The position numbers and the translations under genes are program-made. Positions 44,849 through 53,672 of a stretch of DNA of 64,000 bases are shown in pieces; positions within the stretch are counted from its first letter, which is position 1; each line of letters starts with the position of its first letter. This stretch comes from Anaerobacillus alkalidiazotrophicus (GTDB taxonomy: Bacteria > Bacillota > Bacilli > Bacillales_H > Anaerobacillaceae), in the NCBI RefSeq assembly GCF_001866055.1, contig NZ_MLQS01000017.1, positions 1,500 through 65,499 on the forward strand. The letters run 5' to 3'. The notes under the pieces are model-generated. The model searched no databases, was not told the origin of the DNA, and saw only the letters and a list, made by a program, of their open reading frames with translations.

Positions 44849-45247
44849 ATGGATTCATTGAAGGATATCAGATGGAAGCAAAGGTTTGAAAATTTTGAGA
44901 AATCCTATTTGCGACTTGAAAAATATTCTAATCAGCCAATAAGTACAGAATTAGAACGGGCGGGGATTATTCAATTTTTTGAAATGACATTTGAATTGGC
45001 ATGGAAGGTTTTAAAGGATTACTTAGAAGCACAAGGTTATGTGGTCAAAAGTCCGAGGGAAACAATAAAACAAGCATATCAAATAGAGTTAATAAATGAT
45101 GGGCACGTATGGTTAGATGCTTTAGCTAAGCGAAACTTAACGACACACACTTATGATGATGCATTAGCAGAAAAACTAGTTAATGAAATTAAAACAGAAT
45201 TCTTACCAGAATTAAAAAAATTATATGAAAAACTACTAGAGGAATGA
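44849..45247 (+). CDS. HI0074-family HEPN-like protein
   Basis: 132-residue helical protein of the HI0074 nucleotidyltransferase-substrate-binding family, usually paired with an MNT-fold nucleotidyltransferase as a toxin-antitoxin-like module. Typical features are FEKSYLRLEKY, the FFEMTFELAWKVLKDYLE helix, ESPRETIKQAY-like SPRETIKQAY and the C-terminal LDALAKRNLTTHTYD with an RN..H pattern. Start ATG preceded by GAGGATGGGGG. The nucleotidyltransferase gene starts five bases after it. Confidence 0.88.
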   Translation: MDSLKDIRWKQRFENFEKSYLRLEKYSNQPISTELERAGIIQFFEMTFELAWKVLKDYLEAQGYVVKSPRETIKQAYQIELINDGHVWLDALAKRNLTTHTYDDALAEKLVNEIKTEFLPELKKLYEKLLEE

Positions 45248-45251
45248 TTCG

Positions 45252-45566
45252 ATGTTTGGGTTATTAGATAAAGATTTGCATTATATAACTAAGGCGATAA
45301 AAAAGTATGCTGAAATAGAGAGAGTAAAGGTTTTTGGTAGTCGAGCACTGGGAAACTATAAAAAAGGTTCAGATGTTGATATGGCAATTTTTGGTGAAAG
45401 TATTAACGGAAAAATAGTGGCAGGCTTGAGTGACATTTTAAATGAAGAGTATCCACTTCCTTATTTTTTTGACGTTATCCATTACGAGAGTATTTCTAAT
45501 CAAAAATTAGCAGAACACATAGATAATTCAGGGATTGAAATTTTTCCCACTCTTAAGGGGCGGTAA
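45252..45566 (+). CDS. MNT-type nucleotidyltransferase, C terminus altered by repeat insertion
   Basis: 104 residues with the minimal nucleotidyltransferase motif FGSRALGNYKKGSDVDMAIFG (about 30-50; key GS and DxD) and a second Asp in FFDVIHYES. It pairs with the upstream HI0074-type protein. The last seven codons (PTLKGR and stop) derive from a family-B repeat that begins at 45545, so the native end has been replaced, though the catalytic core is intact. It is likely still functional as antitoxin. Confidence 0.85.
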   Translation: MFGLLDKDLHYITKAIKKYAEIERVKVFGSRALGNYKKGSDVDMAIFGESINGKIVAGLSDILNEEYPLPYFFDVIHYESISNQKLAEHIDNSGIEIFPTLKGR

Positions 45567-45608
45567 GACACCCACCTCAAAAGATAAGGAAATCGAAAAG
45601 TTTAGGTA
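45545..45608 (+). mobile_element. Structured repeat family B, copy 3 (left end only)
   Basis: Matches the first 64 bp of the other copies with a few changes (GGGGCGG for GGGGCAA). It ends at TTTAGGT and lacks the later hairpins. It lies inside the 3' end of the nucleotidyltransferase gene. Confidence 0.75.
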
Positions 45609-45661
45609 TCTAAATCACAACAGAATAGATGATTTATTATAAGAATTTGGAGGTTTTCAAA

Positions 45662-46066
45662 GTGTATAAAGATAAACAGAAAATAATTATTGAACATTTA
45701 GTTGAAAACTTATCTCCATTTTTTATTATTTTGTTTGGATCAACAGTAAAAGGAACTGCAAATAAACATAGTGATTTTGATGTTGCATTCTTAAATAATC
45801 AAAAGATAGATAGTTATCACTTATTCATGATTTCCCAAGAACTTGCCTCTAAACTAAATCGTGATGTAGACTTAATCGATTTGAATCAGGCAAGCACAGT
45901 TTTTCAAGCACAAGTCATATATACTGGTAAAGTTATATATTGTTCGGATGAACAAAAGAAAGCTGAATTTGAATTAAAGGCTCTAAAAATGTATACGAAA
46001 TTAAATGAGGAGCGTTTACCTATATTGAAAAGGATAGATGAAAGTGGGTCTATTTATGAAAAATGA
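45662..46066 (+). CDS. mntA: MntA-type nucleotidyltransferase antitoxin
   Basis: 134-residue MNT-fold protein. Family members AMPylate a Tyr of the HepT toxin and so silence it. The motif is FGSTVKGTANKHSDFDVAF with GS, DFD and a later DLIDL. GTG 45662 is favoured since GGAGG is eight bases upstream; the earlier ATG at 45629 precedes that site. It overlaps the hepT gene by 11 bp. It is the second such pair in 1.7 kb and is not closely similar to the first. Confidence 0.87.
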   Translation: MYKDKQKIIIEHLVENLSPFFIILFGSTVKGTANKHSDFDVAFLNNQKIDSYHLFMISQELASKLNRDVDLIDLNQASTVFQAQVIYTGKVIYCSDEQKKAEFELKALKMYTKLNEERLPILKRIDESGSIYEK

Positions 46067-46460
46067 TGTTATTTTAAATAAAATAAGTATGATTGAAAGA
46101 TGTATTAGACGGATTCATGAGGAATATGCCGATACACCTTCTAATTTAAAAAACTATACAAAACAAGATTCTGTCGTTTTAAATTTACAACGTGCTTGCG
46201 AAGCTAGTATAGATCTTGCTATGCATATTGTTGCAGAGAAAAAATTAGGTTTGCCGCAGAACAGTAGAGACGCGTTTTCCTTTTTAGAAAACGAAGGGAT
46301 TATTTCTTCTTCCCTTTCAAATAAAATGAAAGCAATGGTGGGGTTTAGAAATATTGCTGTCCATGATTATCAAGAACTTAATTTAGAGATCTTGCAAAAA
46401 ATTCTCGACAATCATTTAGTTGATTTTGCAGAGTATACAAAAACGATACTTCGTTATTAA
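46056..46460 (+). CDS. hepT: HepT-type HEPN ribonuclease toxin
   Basis: 134-residue helical HEPN protein. The RNase motif Rx4-6HxY is RNIAVHDY (about 106-113), including the Tyr that the partner AMPylates. KISMIERCIRRIHEEY at the N terminus is typical. A start at ATG 46056 is proposed; ATG 46038 with AAGGATAG before it is an alternative. The overlap with the antitoxin gene ensures linked expression. Confidence 0.87.
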   Translation: MKNDVILNKISMIERCIRRIHEEYADTPSNLKNYTKQDSVVLNLQRACEASIDLAMHIVAEKKLGLPQNSRDAFSFLENEGIISSSLSNKMKAMVGFRNIAVHDYQELNLEILQKILDNHLVDFAEYTKTILRY

Positions 46461-46582
46461 TCTTATAGATGATTGTAAGGAGCGTAAGTGCGTAATAGTT
46501 GAAGTATAGGTACAATTTGAAATGATCTGAAGTAAGAAGTCTTACAAGTAGCAAGAATATAATATGAAGAAACGCTAACTAT

Positions 46583-46620
46583 AAAAAAGCTGAACTTAAG
46601 TATTCTTCTTAAGCTCAGCT
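46583..46620 (-). terminator. Terminator of the GH4 gene
   Basis: Minus strand AGCTGAGCTTAAG / CTTAAGTTCAGCT stem followed by TTTTTTATAG. It is 16 bp after the stop of the GH4 gene and can also act on hepT. Confidence 0.9.
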
Positions 46621-46635
46621 ACTGTGATTACGATA

Positions 46636-47973
46636 TTATGCTTTTACAACTTCTTTTTTACCAAAAAACTGTGGTAAATGCTCTTTGTGAGCTTCCATCA
46701 TTTCATCTACGATTTGTTTTGCGATCGTATCAGATGGGCTAAGTGGATTAATTGTCATTGCTAGAACAGCAGTATTGTAGTCTCCTGTTACGGCAGCTTC
46801 TGCACCAATACGCTCAAACGATTTAATTTGTTGAACAAGTCCGCGTACTGGAACTGGAAGGTCACCAATTGCAATTGGCTTTGGACCATCTTTTGTGATC
46901 ACACAGCTAATTTCAACTGCAGAATCTGCTGGAATACTAGCAATAGCGCCATTGTTCATTGTATTTACTGGTTGAATATCGCGTTTGTCCGTGTAAATCG
47001 AAGTGATTAAACGGACTGCAGCATCTGAATAGTATGCTCCACCACGTTTTTCTAATTGAGGTGGTTTGATCGCTAAGTTTGGATCTTTGTATAGCTCGAA
47101 TAATTCAGTTTCTAGCTTCTGTACCACTTCGGCACGTGTTCCTTCGCCATCAGCATTTTTCATGTCTTTTTCAAGCATTTGTCTCGTTTTATAGTAGTAC
47201 ATGTGGTAAGGACAAGTTAGAACACCTAATGATTTAATAAACTCTGGCTCCCAACCAATACCTTCAATATTTTTAACAAAACTGCTATTTGCAGGATCTG
47301 TTAACTTTTCAATTACTTCTTCTCTTACACTTACGCCATCAACATAAACATCTAACCCATAAACCATATGGTTTAATCCAGCAAAATCAATACGGATACG
47401 AGAATGGTCAACATCTAATAATTTTGCAATCCCCATCTCAATGCCGATTGGAACATTACATAACCCTACCACTTTTTTAATGTTTGAGTAACGTAGGACT
47501 GCTTCCGTTACCATACCTGCTGGATTTGTGAAGTTAATTAACCATGCATTCGGACATAACTCTTCCATGTCTTTACAAATATCTAGAATTACTGGGATCG
47601 TACGTAATCCTTTAAATAAACCACCAGGGCCATTAGTCTCTTGACCAAGAACACCATACTTAAGAGGAATTCTTTCGTCTTTAGCACGAGCTTCTAATAA
47701 CCCAACACGGAATTGTGTAGTAACGAAGTCTGCATCTTTTAAAGCTGCGCGACGATCTAGTGTTAAGTGTACATCAATTGGTAAACCAGCTTTTTCAATC
47801 ATACGTTTTGCTAAGTTTCCAACGATCTCCATTTTTTCTTTCCCTGCTTCAATATCTACTAACCAAAGCTCACGAATTGGTAGTTCATCATAACGTTTAA
47901 TAAAACCTTCTACTAATTCTGGTGTGTAACTAGATCCCCCACCAATTGTTGCGATTTTTAATCCTTTTGTCAT
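46636..47973 (-). CDS. licH: GH4 family 6-phospho-glycosidase (LicH-like)
   Basis: 445-residue NAD- and metal-dependent glycosidase of family 4. Seen are NAD site IGGGSSYTPELVEGF, INFTNPAGMVTEA, metal Cys in GLCNVPIG and metal His in GLNHMVYG. These fit 6-phospho-beta-glucosidases such as B. subtilis LicH, which cleave PTS-phosphorylated disaccharides in the cytoplasm. Start ATG 47973 follows GGAGGTG; three earlier codons are not needed. It stands alone, divergent from an RpiR regulator, with no beta-glucoside PTS in the window. The exact sugar is not determined by sequence. Confidence 0.9.
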   Translation of the reverse strand: MTKGLKIATIGGGSSYTPELVEGFIKRYDELPIRELWLVDIEAGKEKMEIVGNLAKRMIEKAGLPIDVHLTLDRRAALKDADFVTTQFRVGLLEARAKDERIPLKYGVLGQETNGPGGLFKGLRTIPVILDICKDMEELCPNAWLINFTNPAGMVTEAVLRYSNIKKVVGLCNVPIGIEMGIAKLLDVDHSRIRIDFAGLNHMVYGLDVYVDGVSVREEVIEKLTDPANSSFVKNIEGIGWEPEFIKSLGVLTCPYHMYYYKTRQMLEKDMKNADGEGTRAEVVQKLETELFELYKDPNLAIKPPQLEKRGGAYYSDAAVRLITSIYTDKRDIQPVNTMNNGAIASIPADSAVEISCVITKDGPKPIAIGDLPVPVRGLVQQIKSFERIGAEAAVTGDYNTAVLAMTINPLSPSDTIAKQIVDEMMEAHKEHLPQFFGKKEVVKA

Positions 47974-48184
47974 AACTTGCACCTCCGGATATTTTTAAAC
48001 AAGAAATTGTTATTTACTAATCTACAAACTAATTGTATGGAAGAAAAGACGGAAAGTATATACGCTTTCATCATCTTGTTCTTTATTACAGATACAGTTA
48101 TTTGTTTCATAGATGTTACAGCATGTTTTCTCTTCGGTGTTATGGTAAAATAAAGAAGAACATTTTAGGGAAGGGGAAAGTGAT

Positions 48185-48907
48185 ATGTTTACCAATGAAG
48201 AAATTGCTTCATTTAATGAACTTGATATGACCTTGTACAACTATATCACTCAACATGCTGATAAAGTTGCTTATATGCGAATAAGAGAATTAGCAGATGA
48301 AACCCATGTTTCAACAGCTACCATATTGCGTTTTTGCCGGAAAATTGGTTGTGAAGGTTTTTCAGAATTTAAAGTAAAGCTGAAACTGTATGTAGAAAAT
48401 AATGAAAAATCAGTGATTAAGACCGGCGAACAATCGATTACAGAATTTTTTGAACGTACGTTATCAGGTAATTTATCTGAAATTATTAAACAAGCGGCTG
48501 CTTTAGTAGCAAAAGCAGATACGGTCATTTTTATTGGAATAGGTAGTTCGGGAATTTTAGCTGAATATGGTGCGAGGTATTTTTCGAGTTTAGGGAAGTT
48601 TTCGATGTATATTAAAGATCCTCATTTTCCAATTCATTCAAATATATTACATAATAGTGTTACAATTGCTTTATCTGTATCAGGGGAAAATCCTTATACG
48701 GTTAATCATATTCATCAATTAAACCAAGAAGGAAGTAAGGTTATTAGTATAACAAATAGTAAACATTCAACGATTGCGAAAATTTCTCATTTAAATATCC
48801 CCTACTATGTTACAGAAGAACGATTTGAAGGTTCGAATATTACGACGCAGATCCCAGTCGTATATATTCTAGAAATATTAGCCCGTGAAACGTATAATCT
48901 TAGATAA
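48185..48907 (+). CDS. RpiR/MurR family transcriptional regulator
   Basis: 240 residues: N-terminal RpiR HTH (about 1-75, RIRELADETHVSTATILRFC) and a C-terminal SIS sugar-phosphate-binding domain (about 100-235, VIFIGIGSSGILAEYGAR, ALSVSGENPYTV, VISITN). It is divergent from the GH4 gene with 211 bp between, so it most likely controls that gene by sensing the phosphosugar. GGGAAGGGG precedes the ATG. Confidence 0.9.
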   Translation: MFTNEEIASFNELDMTLYNYITQHADKVAYMRIRELADETHVSTATILRFCRKIGCEGFSEFKVKLKLYVENNEKSVIKTGEQSITEFFERTLSGNLSEIIKQAAALVAKADTVIFIGIGSSGILAEYGARYFSSLGKFSMYIKDPHFPIHSNILHNSVTIALSVSGENPYTVNHIHQLNQEGSKVISITNSKHSTIAKISHLNIPYYVTEERFEGSNITTQIPVVYILEILARETYNLR

Positions 48908-48985
48908 GGAGTTAAGACCTCCTCAGGGTGACTAAAAATTTCTAAAACAAGATCTGAAAGAAAAGATGAATTCGGAGTTGAGAGC

Positions 48986-49981
48986 ATGAATACAATTGCA
49001 GATATCGCTAAAATAGCTGGAGTAGCTAAAAGTACGGTTTCCAGGTATTTAAACGGTGGTTCGATCAGTGATAAAACGAAAAAAAAGATTGAAAAAGTAA
49101 TGGAAGAAACGGGATATATGCCTAACACTTTCGCTCAAAGCCTTAAAGCGAAAAAAACTAATATCATTGGAATTATTGTACCGCGCCTAGATTCTTATGC
49201 AACAGCTAGAACGTTAATTGGTATTGACGAGTATTTACGAGAATGTAACTATCAAATGTTTGTTTCGAATACGAGTCTAGATTTAGAACGTGAAATCGAA
49301 AGTATTCTAACATTAACAAAGCAAAAGGTTGCAGGGATTATTTTACTTGCAACTGAGATTACTGAAAGACACATAGAAATAATTAAGACGATCCAGATAC
49401 CAGTTATAGTTGTTGGTCAAGAACATCAACAGTTGTATAGTATCGTTCATAATGATTATGAAGCAGCTTATGAATTAGGGAAATATGTTCTTGAGCAAGG
49501 CCATCGAAAGATAGCATATTTAGGTGTAAGTGAAAAAGATATTGCTGTTGGAGTAAAACGAAAAGAAGGTTTTAAAAAGGCTATGCAAGAAATAAAAGGT
49601 TGTGAAGTGAAATATTTTGAAACAAGCTTTAAAATTGCTGAAGCTTTAATAAAGGTGCCTTCCATCATTAAAGAATACCAACCGTCAATGATTGTATGTG
49701 CAACGGATAATATTGCAATCGGAGCTCTTAAGGCGGCTTACATGAATGGGTTAACAATTCCAAAAGATCTGTCAATCACTGGTTTTGGAGGGTATGAAGT
49801 GACTGAAATGATGAATCCAGGCTTGACGACGGCTAAATTTTTTTATCAGGATGCAGGGAGAATGGCGGCAAATAGTATCGTAAAGTTAGTGAATGGAGAA
49901 AAAATTTCAAAAAAAACTTTGTCTAAATTTGAAATTATTATTCGTGAAAGCGTTGACAAGTTAAATGTAAATCAGCTATAA
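48986..49981 (+). CDS. scrR: LacI-family sucrose operon repressor
   Basis: 331-residue repressor. LacI HTH at 1-55 (TIADIAKIAGVAKSTVSRYL, hinge PNTFAQSLKAKKTNIIGII), then a periplasmic-binding-like effector domain (ITGFGGYEVTEMM, LTTAKFFYQDAGRMA). It lies directly upstream of the sucrose PTS and hydrolase genes, with three GGAACCGGTTCC-type operators in between. This is the ScrR layout of Gram-positive sucrose operons. An acceptable GGAGTTGAGAG ribosome site lies before ATG. A cre-like sequence lies in its 3' end. Confidence 0.9.
   Translation: MNTIADIAKIAGVAKSTVSRYLNGGSISDKTKKKIEKVMEETGYMPNTFAQSLKAKKTNIIGIIVPRLDSYATARTLIGIDEYLRECNYQMFVSNTSLDLEREIESILTLTKQKVAGIILLATEITERHIEIIKTIQIPVIVVGQEHQQLYSIVHNDYEAAYELGKYVLEQGHRKIAYLGVSEKDIAVGVKRKEGFKKAMQEIKGCEVKYFETSFKIAEALIKVPSIIKEYQPSMIVCATDNIAIGALKAAYMNGLTIPKDLSITGFGGYEVTEMMNPGLTTAKFFYQDAGRMAANSIVKLVNGEKISKKTLSKFEIIIRESVDKLNVNQL
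49945..49958 (+). promoter_or_regulatory. cre-like site for CcpA
   Basis: TGAAAGCGTTGACA matches every fixed position of the TGWAANCGNTNWCA consensus. It lies in the last codons of the repressor gene, about 200 bp upstream of scrA. Catabolite repression of the sucrose genes is a likely role, unproven. Confidence 0.55.
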
Positions 49982-50010
49982 TTAAATTAAGAAATCGGAT
50001 CTACAAAAAA

Positions 50011-50022
50011 GGAACCGGTTCC
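50011..50022. promoter_or_regulatory. ScrR operator 1
   Basis: Perfect palindrome GGAACCGGTTCC, first of three between scrR and scrA, 29 bp after the scrR stop. Confidence 0.78.
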
Positions 50023-50062
50023 AAATTCATTTTATGAACTTATTGTTTTTTATTTTTAAAAG

Positions 50063-50074
50063 AGAACCGGTTCT
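50063..50074. promoter_or_regulatory. ScrR operator 2
   Basis: AGAACCGGTTCT, perfect dyad sharing the GAACCGGTTC core. It lies 52 bp from operator 1 and 41 bp from operator 3. Confidence 0.75.
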
Positions 50075-50103
50075 TGATTGTGTGCTTTTTTATGCTACAA
50101 AAA

Positions 50104-50115
50104 GGAACCGGTTCC
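50104..50115. promoter_or_regulatory. ScrR operator 3
   Basis: GGAACCGGTTCC identical to operator 1, 38 bp before the scrA start. Three phased sites suggest looping repression. Confidence 0.78.
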
Positions 50116-50152
50116 AAAGAAATCGAAAATTTTAAATCAGGAGGTATTTTTC

Positions 50153-51604
50153 ATGAATTACAAGGAAACCGCACAAGAATTATTACAGGCACTTGGTGGT
50201 AAGGAAAATGTTTCAGCAGCTACTCATTGTGCTACAAGGTTGCGTTTAGTTTTACATGATGAGTCAAAAGTAGATCAAGAAAAGTTAGACAATATGGAGG
50301 CAGTGAAAGGGACATTTTCAACTGGAGGGCAATACCAAGTAATCTTGGGTGCAGGAATTGTGAATAACGTTCATAAAGAATTCTCAAAAATGGTAGGGCT
50401 TTCGGAAATGTCTACGCAGGATGTGAAAAATGCTGGTGCGAAAAAACTCAATGCCTTGCAACGTTTTGTAAAGATGCTTTCTGATATATTTGTACCAATT
50501 ATACCAGCGATCGTAGCCGGCGGTTTATTAATGGGTATCAATAACTTGTTGACGGCAGAAGACTTATTTATTAAAGGCGAATCACTAGTAAGTGCCAATC
50601 CTGGAATTGCGGATTTAGCAGCGTTAATTAATACGTTTTCGAACGCAGCGTTTGTATTTTTACCAATTTTAATTGGATTTTCCGCAACTCAGCGGTTCGG
50701 TGGTAACGCTTACCTAGGTGCAGCGCTAGCGATGATCATGGTTCATCCAGACTTATTAAATGGCTGGGGATATGGTGGTGCTGTAGTTAGTGGGGAAATT
50801 CCTGTTTGGAATATTTTTGGTTACGAAATTGAAAAAGTAGGATATCAAGGTTCGGTGTTACCAGTATTAGCAGCGTCATTTATTTTAGCAAAAGTAGAAA
50901 CGTATTTAAGAAGAGTTATTCCTTCAGCATTAGATAATCTTTTAACACCATTATTTACAATTTTTATTACAGGAATCTTAACATTTACATTTGTAGGACC
51001 AATTACTCGTAACGCAGGTCACTTATTATCTGATGGATTAATTTGGTTATATGATACTACAGGATTTCTTGGAGCAGCTGTATTAGGGCTAGCTTATGCA
51101 CCAATTGTTATTACAGGGATGCATCACAGTTTTATTGCGGTAGAAACACAATTATTAGCAGATATTGCAAGAACAGGTGGAACATTTATCTTTGTAATCG
51201 CAGCAATGTCTAACGTAGCCCAAGGTGCAGCAACTTTAGCAGTATTATCTACTACTAAAGACAAAAAAATGAAAAGTATTGCCTCTGCATCAGGTATTTC
51301 AGCACTATTAGGAATAACAGAGCCAGCAATGTTTGGTGTTAACTTGAAACTTCGTTACCCGTTTATCGGTGCGATTATTGGAGCAGCAATTGCTTCTGCA
51401 TTTGTAACGATCTTTAAAGTAAAAGCAGTCGCTTTAGGCGCAGCTGGTTTACCAGGTGTTATTGCTATTATTCCAGATGTATTAATTTACTTCATCATCG
51501 GTATGGCGATTTCATTTGCCATTGCATTTAGTATCACATGGGTTTTAGCGAAAAAAGAAATGAAAAAGACTGATATCGTTGAAAATCAAAAAAATATTGC
51601 TTAA
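50153..51604 (+). CDS. scrA: PTS sucrose transporter subunit IIBC
   Basis: 483 residues. EIIB domain (about 1-85) with the phosphorylated Cys in ATHCATRLRLVL. EIIC domain (about 110-470) has ten or so hydrophobic segments, with GITEPAMFGVNLKLRYPF near the C terminus. It imports and phosphorylates sucrose at C6; there is no EIIA domain, so a general EIIA(Glc) would be required. The ATG at 50153 is preceded by CAGGAGG, and the nearby upstream ATG lies within the operator region. The sucrose hydrolase is the next gene. Confidence 0.92.
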   Translation: MNYKETAQELLQALGGKENVSAATHCATRLRLVLHDESKVDQEKLDNMEAVKGTFSTGGQYQVILGAGIVNNVHKEFSKMVGLSEMSTQDVKNAGAKKLNALQRFVKMLSDIFVPIIPAIVAGGLLMGINNLLTAEDLFIKGESLVSANPGIADLAALINTFSNAAFVFLPILIGFSATQRFGGNAYLGAALAMIMVHPDLLNGWGYGGAVVSGEIPVWNIFGYEIEKVGYQGSVLPVLAASFILAKVETYLRRVIPSALDNLLTPLFTIFITGILTFTFVGPITRNAGHLLSDGLIWLYDTTGFLGAAVLGLAYAPIVITGMHHSFIAVETQLLADIARTGGTFIFVIAAMSNVAQGAATLAVLSTTKDKKMKSIASASGISALLGITEPAMFGVNLKLRYPFIGAIIGAAIASAFVTIFKVKAVALGAAGLPGVIAIIPDVLIYFIIGMAISFAIAFSITWVLAKKEMKKTDIVENQKNIA

Positions 51605-51619
51605 GTTTAGCAAATAAGA

Positions 51620-51646
51620 GGAGAATCGTATGATTCTCCTTTAATT
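51620..51646 (+). terminator. Terminator-like hairpin after scrA
   Basis: GGAGAAT / ATTCTCC stem with loop CGTATG and T-rich tail. It could reduce read-through to scrB. Confidence 0.7.
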
Positions 51647-51657
51647 ATTTAATTAGT

Positions 51658-51827
51658 GTGAATTTCATCATTCATCAAACTGATTTGAACTTAAGGGTCA
51701 TAGCCCCCCCACCTCTAAGCGTAGCGTAGGTGGGAACTTCCATTCAGGTGAAGTTGAGACTCCATCTGAATTTCCGATGTTCGAGCGTTGCTAGAACGAG
51801 TTCTCTTTAGGGGAAAATGAAATTCAC
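51658..51827. repeat. Structured element bounded by an 11-bp inverted repeat, between scrA and scrB
   Basis: GTGAATTTCAT (51658-51668) and ATGAAATTCAC (51817-51827) are exact inverted copies. Inside are several stem-loops: CCCACCTC-TAAGCG-TAGCG-TAGGTGGG, TTCAGGTGAAG, and CATCTGAATTTCCGATG. A third copy GTGAATTTCAT sits at the end of scrB (53338-53348), inverted relative to the second. It may be a small mobile relic or an RNA element; no function known. Confidence 0.6.
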
Positions 51828-51856
51828 GATATTATGGAGAGGAGTTTTTGATAAAC

Positions 51857-53341
51857 ATGTGGACTGTAGAAAAAAGGTACCGTCGAATAGAGGAAGTAGA
51901 AATAGAGGAAATCAGTAACTTAATGGCAAAAGTTAAAAATTGTCCATGGAGACAAACGTTTCATATTCAACCGGAGATTGGACTTCTTAATGATCCAAAT
52001 GGATTTTCTTTTTACAATGGTGAATACCATTTGTTCTATCAATGGTTTCCACTCGGGCCAGTACATGGTTTGAAATATTGGTACCATAAAAAATCTAAAG
52101 ATCTTGTAAATTGGGAAAATGTTGGAATAGCCATAAGGCCGAATGATTATTTTGATAGTCATGGGGCTTATTCTGGAAGTGCAATTGAGCACAATGGAAA
52201 TTTATACTTCTTCTATACGGGTAACACTCGAGATGAAAATTGGAAACGCCACCCATACCAATGCATAGCTGTCATGGATACAAATGGTCATATTACAAAA
52301 ATGGAAAAACCAGTTATTTCTGAAATTCCAAAAGGGTATACTGATCATTTCCGTGATCCGAAAGTATGGAAAGAAAATGACACATTTTATGCTGTATTTG
52401 GGGCGCAGCGAACAGAGGAAACAGGTTGTATATTGCTCTATAGTTCTCTGGATCTTATAGAATGGACATTTGAAGGTGAAGTTGGTACGAATTTAGAAAA
52501 GTTTGGTTTCATGTGGGAGTGTCCAGATTACTTTGAACTTCAAAATCAAGGAGTACTCGTTTTTTCACCACAAGGAATTGAACCAGAGGGAGATAAGTTT
52601 CAAAACATTTACCAATCTGGTTATGTACTTGGTGAGAGGCTAGATTTAGAAAAAAAGGTATTAGAGCATGGTCAATTCATAGAATTGGATCGTGGATTTG
52701 ATTTTTATGCACCACAAACGATGCTCGACCCAAAAGGTCGTCGAATATTAGTTGGATGGATGGGCTTACCTGAGATTGACTACCCAACGGATAAAAATGA
52801 ATGGGCCCATTGCTTAACAATTCCTAGAGAATTATCAATTCACGAAGGGAAACTATTACAAAAACCTATTAAAGAACTTGAAAAACTTCGTAAAGAAAAA
52901 GTGGAAATAGATACTGAGATTGATAATGAAACAAGAAGATTTAAAGGTTTTTACGGGGAAAGTTATGAACTAAGCGCAGAGTTTACTAACTTTACTGCTG
53001 AAGAGTTTGGTATCGAACTTCGAGTCGGTGAAAATGAAAAAACAACGATAAAATATGATTCAAGGACAAAACAGGTTATCTTTGATCGGTCCTTATCAGG
53101 AGAGCCGGTCGGTGAAGCATTTGGAACAGAGAGAAAATGCACAATCGGATCTAGTACATTGACATTTCGTATTTTTGTAGATACTTCCTCGATCGAATTA
53201 TTTATTAATGATGGAGAAGAAGTATTTACAGGAAGAATTTTTCCTTCCAAGGAAAGCCAAGGGATTCAATTTTATGCTAAAGGTGGTGCTGTCAATTTAG
53301 AAACATCTTTGTGGCAGTTAGATAATTCCCTAAATGAGTGA
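51857..53341 (+). CDS. scrB: Sucrose-6-phosphate hydrolase (GH32)
   Basis: 494 residues, cytoplasmic. It splits sucrose-6-phosphate from the PTS into glucose-6-phosphate and fructose. The GH32 catalytic motifs are all there: nucleophile in GLLNDPNGFSF, stabiliser in HFRDPKVW and acid/base Glu in WECPDYFEL. A C-terminal beta-sandwich follows (about 370-490). The start is ambiguous: ATG 51857 lies 12 bases after GAGAGGAG, while an in-frame TTG at 51848 is too close to it. Third gene of the scr set. Confidence 0.93.
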   Translation: MWTVEKRYRRIEEVEIEEISNLMAKVKNCPWRQTFHIQPEIGLLNDPNGFSFYNGEYHLFYQWFPLGPVHGLKYWYHKKSKDLVNWENVGIAIRPNDYFDSHGAYSGSAIEHNGNLYFFYTGNTRDENWKRHPYQCIAVMDTNGHITKMEKPVISEIPKGYTDHFRDPKVWKENDTFYAVFGAQRTEETGCILLYSSLDLIEWTFEGEVGTNLEKFGFMWECPDYFELQNQGVLVFSPQGIEPEGDKFQNIYQSGYVLGERLDLEKKVLEHGQFIELDRGFDFYAPQTMLDPKGRRILVGWMGLPEIDYPTDKNEWAHCLTIPRELSIHEGKLLQKPIKELEKLRKEKVEIDTEIDNETRRFKGFYGESYELSAEFTNFTAEEFGIELRVGENEKTTIKYDSRTKQVIFDRSLSGEPVGEAFGTERKCTIGSSTLTFRIFVDTSSIELFINDGEEVFTGRIFPSKESQGIQFYAKGGAVNLETSLWQLDNSLNE

Positions 53342-53403
53342 ATTTCATAATTACCGAAAACGAGCCACGTAAACCTATATACAGTATCTAAGTAGTTAGG
53401 ATA

Positions 53404-53602
53404 TTAAATCAGTGGGGTTTTCCTTCATCCCCCACTGATTGTTAGTTTAACTTATACCACAGGCATAATAATAACTAATCATCAGCTTTCACTGATGAAA
53501 GTTATTCTATATCGGACCTTAAGGGGCAGTTAATCCCCCACCTAAACTTTTCGATTTTCTTAAGTTTTGAGGTGGGGGTCTTACTGCCCCTTAAGAGTGG
53601 GA
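53404..53602 (-). mobile_element. Structured repeat family B, copy 4 (reverse)
   Basis: Reverse complement of the family, with TTTTA flanking its left end and TTTA at its right end (after CCCCACTGAT). It lacks the usual GAAGTTCAGC near the right end, so is 199 bp. The other hairpins are intact. It lies between scrB and the PAS regulator gene. Confidence 0.78.
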
Positions 53603-53672
53603 TAAAAGAAAAAGTATAACTCTCAATGAGTGGCGTATTTCTCTTTTCCACTAATTGAAAGTTAAATGTAGT

